A stretch of DNA of 64,000 nucleotides from Parvibaculum sp040216885 (GTDB lineage Bacteria > Pseudomonadota > Alphaproteobacteria > Parvibaculales > Parvibaculaceae). Below, one piece after another: positions 58,098-64,000 of the stretch (positions are counted from its first letter, which is position 1; each line of letters begins with the position of its first letter). A program made the translations under genes and the position numbers. The notes under the pieces were generated by a model, which saw only the letters and a program-made list of their open reading frames with translations, ran no database searches and was not told the origin of the DNA. The DNA is taken from NCBI GenBank assembly GCA_040216885.1, contig JAVJOG010000017.1, forward strand, positions 1-64,000. The letters are read 5' to 3'.

Positions 58098-58105
58098 CGT
58101 GGCGC

Positions 58106-58138
58106 GAATTCCCGTGGAATTCCGGCTGCCGCCGGAAT
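58106..58138 (+). promoter_or_regulatory. Two mutually exclusive hairpins in the dnaN leader
   Basis: Hairpin I: GAATTCC (58106-58112), loop CGT, GGAATTC (58116-58122). Hairpin II: ATTCCGGC (58119-58126), loop TGCC, GCCGGAAT (58131-58138). They share 58119-58122, so only one can form. Located at the very 5' end of the predicted transcript. Confidence 0.5.
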
Positions 58139-58401
58139 GCGCCCGGCCCGGCCTCCGGCTCTCTCGATCCGGGTTGTCCGAGCCGGCCGCGTCCGACCCC
58201 CTGTTCGCGAGAGGTCCTTGAGGAAACGGCGTGTCTGCAGAGGCGCGCGCGGCGTCCCCGGACACTCCGGAAAATCTCCGGCGAGAGGGGCAAGACCCGC
58301 GAAATATCGCGTGAGGCACGGATTGTCGGGCTCTGGGCCGCGATCCGCGATGCTGAACGGGCCACACAAGCGAACCCAACCGGGGGGACCGAAGAGAGAC
58401 C

Positions 58402-59520
58402 ATGAAGATCACGATCGAACGGGGCGCGCTGCTCAAGTCTCTCAACCATGTGCAGTCGGTCGTCGAACGCCGCAACACAATTCCCATTCTCTCCAATGTG
58501 CTGATCAAGGCCGCCGACGGTCAGTTGAGCCTGACGGCGACCGATCTCGACATCGAGGTGGTGGAGGCGATCGATGCCGACGTCGCGCAAGCGGGTGCGA
58601 CCACGGCGTCAGCTCACACGCTCTACGACATCGTGCGCAAGCTGCCGGAAGGCGCGCAGGTGGAACTTTCGACGGGCGCCGACGAAGGTCGCCTGCAACT
58701 GACGGCCGGCCGCTCGCGTTTTGCGCTGCAGTCGCTGCCGCAGGAAGATTTCCCAGCGATGGCCGCGGGCTCCCTGCCGCATCGCTTCGAGATCCCGGCC
58801 GACGCCATGCGCCGCCTGATCGACAAGACGCGCTTTGCGATCTCTACCGAGGAGACGCGCTACTACCTGAACGGCATCTATGTGCACGCGGTCGAGAGCG
58901 GCAAACAGAAAGCCCTGCGTGCGGTCGCGACGGACGGCCACAGGCTCGCCCAGGTCGATTACGACCTGCCGGACGGCGCCTCCGGCATGCCCGGCGTCAT
59001 CGTGCCGCGCAAGACGGTGCTCGAGTTGCAGAAATTGCTGGAAGGCGACACAGGCTCGCTTTCGGTCGGCGTGTCGGAAACCAAGATCCGCTTCGAGTTC
59101 GGCGGTATCGTGCTGACATCCAAGCTGATCGACGGCACCTTCCCGGATTACGGTCGCGTCATTCCGGCGGGCAACGACAAGATGATGCAGGTCGACGGCA
59201 AGCGGTTTGCGGAAGCGGTCGACCGCGTCTCGACGATCTCGACCGAAAAGTCCCGCGCCGTGAAACTCAATCTCGACGAGGGCAAGCTGACGCTCTCCGT
59301 CACCAATCCGGATTCGGGCAGCGCGACCGAGGAGCTTTCGGTCGCCTATTCGAGCGCACCGCTGGAGATCGGCTTCAACGCGCGCTACCTGCTCGACATC
59401 ACCGGCCAGATCGACGGCGCGGAGGCGACGTTCGCCTTTGCCGATTCCGGCTCGCCGACGCTTGTGCGCGACAGCGAGGACGGCATGGCGATCTATGTTT
59501 TGATGCCGATGCGCGTCTAG
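58402..59520 (+). CDS. dnaN: DNA polymerase III beta subunit (sliding clamp)
   Basis: 372 aa, three clamp domains: SLNHVQSVVERRNTIPILSN at the start, LIDKTRFAISTEETRYYLNG in domain 2, DGKRFAEAVDRVSTISTEKS in domain 3, and the C-terminal MPMRV that forms the partner-binding pocket edge. Dimeric ring that tethers Pol III. recF follows 22 bp later. Confidence 0.97.
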   Translation: MKITIERGALLKSLNHVQSVVERRNTIPILSNVLIKAADGQLSLTATDLDIEVVEAIDADVAQAGATTASAHTLYDIVRKLPEGAQVELSTGADEGRLQLTAGRSRFALQSLPQEDFPAMAAGSLPHRFEIPADAMRRLIDKTRFAISTEETRYYLNGIYVHAVESGKQKALRAVATDGHRLAQVDYDLPDGASGMPGVIVPRKTVLELQKLLEGDTGSLSVGVSETKIRFEFGGIVLTSKLIDGTFPDYGRVIPAGNDKMMQVDGKRFAEAVDRVSTISTEKSRAVKLNLDEGKLTLSVTNPDSGSATEELSVAYSSAPLEIGFNARYLLDITGQIDGAEATFAFADSGSPTLVRDSEDGMAIYVLMPMRV

Positions 59521-59542
59521 GCCGAACATTAGAGGATCGGGA

Positions 59543-60715
59543 GTGCATCCTACGGGTGAGTTGATCGCTGTCGAAAGGCCGGCGGCCCATGCGCGCATCG
59601 GCCTGAGCCGTCTTGTGGTCACGGACTTCCGTTCTTACGCGCGCGCCGAACTTGCGCTGGATGGACGGCCCGCCGTGCTGACGGGCGAAAACGGCGCCGG
59701 CAAGACGAATATGCTTGAGGCGATTTCGCTGCTCTCGCCGGGCCGCGGGCTTCGCGGCGTTCCCTATGTCGAGATCGCGCGCGACGGCGGCGCGGGCGGC
59801 TGGGCCGTCGCCGCGACGCTCGAAACCGCGCAGGGGCCCTTGCGCATCGGCACCGGCATTGAACCGGGCGTGGAGCCTTCCGCGCGCAGCCGCATGGTCA
59901 GGATCGATGGCGAAGTCGCGGGCCCTGCGGCGCTGGCGGCGCATGTTCGCACCGTCTGGCTGACGCCGGCCATGGACCGGCTCTTTCTCGATGGCGCGAG
60001 CGACCGCCGCCATTTTTTCGACCGTCTCGTCATGGGCTTCGATCCGGCGCATGGCGCGCGCGTCAACGCCTACGACCGGGCGCTGCGCGAACGCAACCGC
60101 CTGCTCGCCGACGACGTTTTCGACGATGCCTGGCTGTCGGGTCTCGAAACCCAGATGGCCGAGCATGGCGTCGCGATCGCGGCGGCGCGCGTCGAAACGC
60201 TGGCGCGGCTGCGCGGTGCTTTGGATGCGGCCGAGACGCATGCCTTTCCGCGCGCTGGCGTGGCGCTCGACGGTACGTTGGAAGCCGCGCTCGACAGCGA
60301 AGCGGCCGTCGATGTCGAAGACGCTTTCCGCCGCGAGCTTGGCGCCATGCGGGGCCGCGACGCCGGCGCCGGGCGCGCGCTCACCGGTCCGCATCGCACC
60401 GATCTTGCGGTCCGTCACGCGGCGCGCGATCGCGAGGCGCGAAGCTGTTCGACGGGCGAGCAGAAGGCATTGCTGATCGGCATCGTGCTGGCCAATGCGC
60501 GCCTGCTGGCGGCGCGCGGCACGCCGCCGCTGCTGCTGCTCGATGAAATCGCGGCGCATCTCGACGGCAAGCGCCGCGCGGCTCTATTCGACGAGATCGT
60601 CGCTTTGGGCCTGCAGGCCTTTTTGACGGGCGCCGACCCGTCGCTTTTTGAAACTCTCGGCGTGCGGGCACAGAATTTCCGTGTCGCGCGCGGCGCCATC
60701 GAAAATGCCGGCTAG
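59543..60715 (+). CDS. recF: DNA replication and repair protein RecF
   Basis: 390 aa SMC-like ATPase. Walker A GENGAGKT at ~48-55, RecF-typical LSPGRGLRG after it, signature CSTGEQKALLIGIVLANARL and Walker B LLLLDEIAAHLD. Loads RecA at gaps with RecO and RecR. GTG start 59543, preceded by GAGG at ~7 nt. Next gene begins 24 bp downstream. Confidence 0.95.
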   Translation: MHPTGELIAVERPAAHARIGLSRLVVTDFRSYARAELALDGRPAVLTGENGAGKTNMLEAISLLSPGRGLRGVPYVEIARDGGAGGWAVAATLETAQGPLRIGTGIEPGVEPSARSRMVRIDGEVAGPAALAAHVRTVWLTPAMDRLFLDGASDRRHFFDRLVMGFDPAHGARVNAYDRALRERNRLLADDVFDDAWLSGLETQMAEHGVAIAAARVETLARLRGALDAAETHAFPRAGVALDGTLEAALDSEAAVDVEDAFRRELGAMRGRDAGAGRALTGPHRTDLAVRHAARDREARSCSTGEQKALLIGIVLANARLLAARGTPPLLLLDEIAAHLDGKRRAALFDEIVALGLQAFLTGADPSLFETLGVRAQNFRVARGAIENAG

Positions 60716-60739
60716 GCCCGGCGCAAAGGAATGACCAGG

Positions 60740-61333
60740 ATGAGAAACGACAACGAGACACCCGACGTCGACGCGCTGAAGAACCAGTTCACGCCGCTGG
60801 TCGAACATGGCCTCTTCAAGTCGCGCACCATACTCGTCACCGGCGAGATCAACGACCGCCAGGCCCGCACCGTTTCCGAGCGGTTGCTGGCGATGGCAGG
60901 CGAGAGCGACGATCCGATCACGCTGATCGTTTCCTCGCCCGGAGGCCATGTCGAATCCGGCGACATGATCCACGACATGATCAAGTATATCAAACCGCGC
61001 GTCCGCACATTGGGCACCGGCTGGGTCGCAAGCGCCGGCGCGCTGATCTATGTGGCGGCCGACCGCGAGGACCGCTACTGCCTGCCGAACACGCGCTTCC
61101 TGCTGCACGAACCGCGCGGCGGCATCGGCGGTTCCGCGACCGAAATCGACATTCAGGCGCGTGAAGTTCTGAAAATGCGCGAGCGCCTGAACCTCATCTT
61201 CGCCGAAGCGACGGGCCAGCCGCTCGAAAAGATCGTCAAGGACACCAATCGCGATCATTGGATGAACGCCGAGGAAGCGAAGACCTACGGTGTCGTCGGC
61301 AAGATCGTCCGTACCGCCGCCGAAATCGCCTGA
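60740..61333 (+). CDS. ClpP-family serine peptidase
   Basis: About 197 aa. The ClpP fold and triad are present: Ser98 (WVASAGALIYVAA), His123 (LLHEPRGG) and Asp172 (TNRDHWMNAEEA), with GGHVESGDMIHDMI and the late EEAKTYGVVGKI. It differs from main ClpP (VASAGA instead of AASMGA; no processed leader), so it is probably a second, specialised ClpP-like peptidase. ATG 60740 is 9 nt after AAAGGA; ATG 60731 is possible. Unusual place: between recF and gyrB. Confidence 0.88.
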   Translation: MRNDNETPDVDALKNQFTPLVEHGLFKSRTILVTGEINDRQARTVSERLLAMAGESDDPITLIVSSPGGHVESGDMIHDMIKYIKPRVRTLGTGWVASAGALIYVAADREDRYCLPNTRFLLHEPRGGIGGSATEIDIQAREVLKMRERLNLIFAEATGQPLEKIVKDTNRDHWMNAEEAKTYGVVGKIVRTAAEIA

Positions 61334-61380
61334 AGACTTGCCCGCTAAGGGCAGGCGAGAGACCACGAAGGAAGAAACAG

Positions 61381-63825
<2,445 letters not shown>

Positions 63826-63841
63826 CCCGGCCGCCAAAGCG

Positions 63842-63857
63842 TTAACAGCGCGTTAAC
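63842..63857 (+). promoter_or_regulatory. Full CtrA-type box (TTAA-N7-TTAAC)
   Basis: TTAA (63842-63845), CAGCGCG, TTAAC (63853-63857). This is the complete consensus for the cell-cycle regulator CtrA in alphaproteobacteria. It lies 16 bp after the gyrB stop and ~80 bp before the next start codon, so it probably controls the gene that leaves the window. Confidence 0.65.
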
Positions 63858-63935
63858 TATCGGTGTCTAGCTTCGGGACGAAATCCCGTGCGCGGCGCAG
63901 GCGCGCCGGCGTGGCAGGACGAGGTTCGAGGCCCC

Positions 63936-64000
63936 ATGGCATCCCGCAAGCCGACAACAGGGTTCGCGCGGCGCGGCGCGGCTGACGATGGCGACTGGAC
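63936..64000 (+). CDS. Start of an unidentified gene, cut by the window edge
   Basis: An ATG at 63936 opens a frame that runs to the window end without a stop (MASRKPTTGFARRGAADDGD...). A GAGG lies ~15 nt upstream, which is long. Only 21 residues are visible; no family can be assigned. The CtrA box upstream and gene spacing favour a real start, but the evidence is thin. Confidence 0.4.
   Translation, partial: MASRKPTTGFARRGAADDGDW

Larger units (their letters stand above)
57984..58401 (+). other. dnaA-dnaN spacer with long dnaN leader
   Basis: 418 bp with no gene I can support. It holds the dnaN promoter candidate at 58089-58097 and paired hairpins at 58106-58138. If that promoter is used, the dnaN mRNA has a ~300-nt leader. 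GAAGAGAG precedes the dnaN ATG. Confidence 0.6.

Overview
The window is GC-rich, bacterial and chromosomal. Gene content and order point to an alphaproteobacterium, probably in or near the Hyphomicrobiales (Parvibaculum-like). The evidence is an Irr-type Fur protein beside rubrerythrin, a fabA-fabB-fabI cluster, miaB-phoH-ybeY-corC-lnt, rimP-nusA-ylxR-infB-rbfA-truB-rpsO-pnp, a run dut-coaBC-ubiB-ubiE next to mutM and rpsT, the set dnaA-dnaN-recF-gyrB, -10 elements of the CTATAT/CTATTT type, a TTAA-N7-TTAA CtrA-type box, and two-hairpin intergenic repeats like the RIME elements of rhizobia. I saw no prophage, transposase, CRISPR array, tRNA or rRNA.

Layout. 1-6254: two related autotransporters (the first cut by the window edge) flanking a reverse-strand regulator with two winged-helix-like regions. 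6534-13321: trpS and a series of small housekeeping genes (DUF2333, universal stress protein, NfuA-like, nitroreductase-like, tsaB-rimI, Fur family, plsC). 13428-21857: miaB-phoH-ybeY-corC-lnt, an XRE regulator, metK, trmB. 21869-31849: the transcription/translation operon from rimP to pnp, whose leader has a promoter followed directly by an intrinsic terminator. 31921-33519: a DUF4893 gene followed by decayed genes: a collapsed hicA/hicB pair, a VOC fragment and a TetR fragment. 33516-36227: fabA-fabB-fabI on the reverse strand, divergent from irr. 36468-39636: irr, rubrerythrin, a bis-4Fe4S oxidoreductase and a DUF3501 gene. 39758-43988: P-loop kinase, SH3 protein, D-2-hydroxyacid dehydrogenase, MoeB-like E1, phasin, CBS protein. 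44158-47021: reverse-strand thioesterase/DsbA-like isomerase/SDR operon divergent from an HxlR regulator. 46988-52745: reverse-strand run ubiE-ubiB-coaBC-dut-rrf2-cysK. 52813-63825: mutM, a secreted protein, enoyl-CoA hydratase, rpsT, an AT-rich gap, rhodanese, dnaA, dnaN, recF, a ClpP-family peptidase and gyrB, then a CtrA-type box and the start of another gene.

How it fits together. Most of the window is core cell function: translation, replication initiation, fatty-acid, quinone, CoA and cysteine synthesis. The less ordinary parts lie between core blocks. They are the autotransporter pair, an arrangement of TGACAG hexamers phased exactly 11 bp apart that occurs twice (upstream of trpS and between the SDR and HxlR genes), structured leaders before rimP, metK and dnaN, the Irr-linked rubrerythrin/Fe-S/DUF3501 cluster, and the pseudogene scar after pnp. 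The strongest leads for something undescribed are the 11-bp TGACAG arrays and the structured leaders. None can be proved from sequence reading alone.
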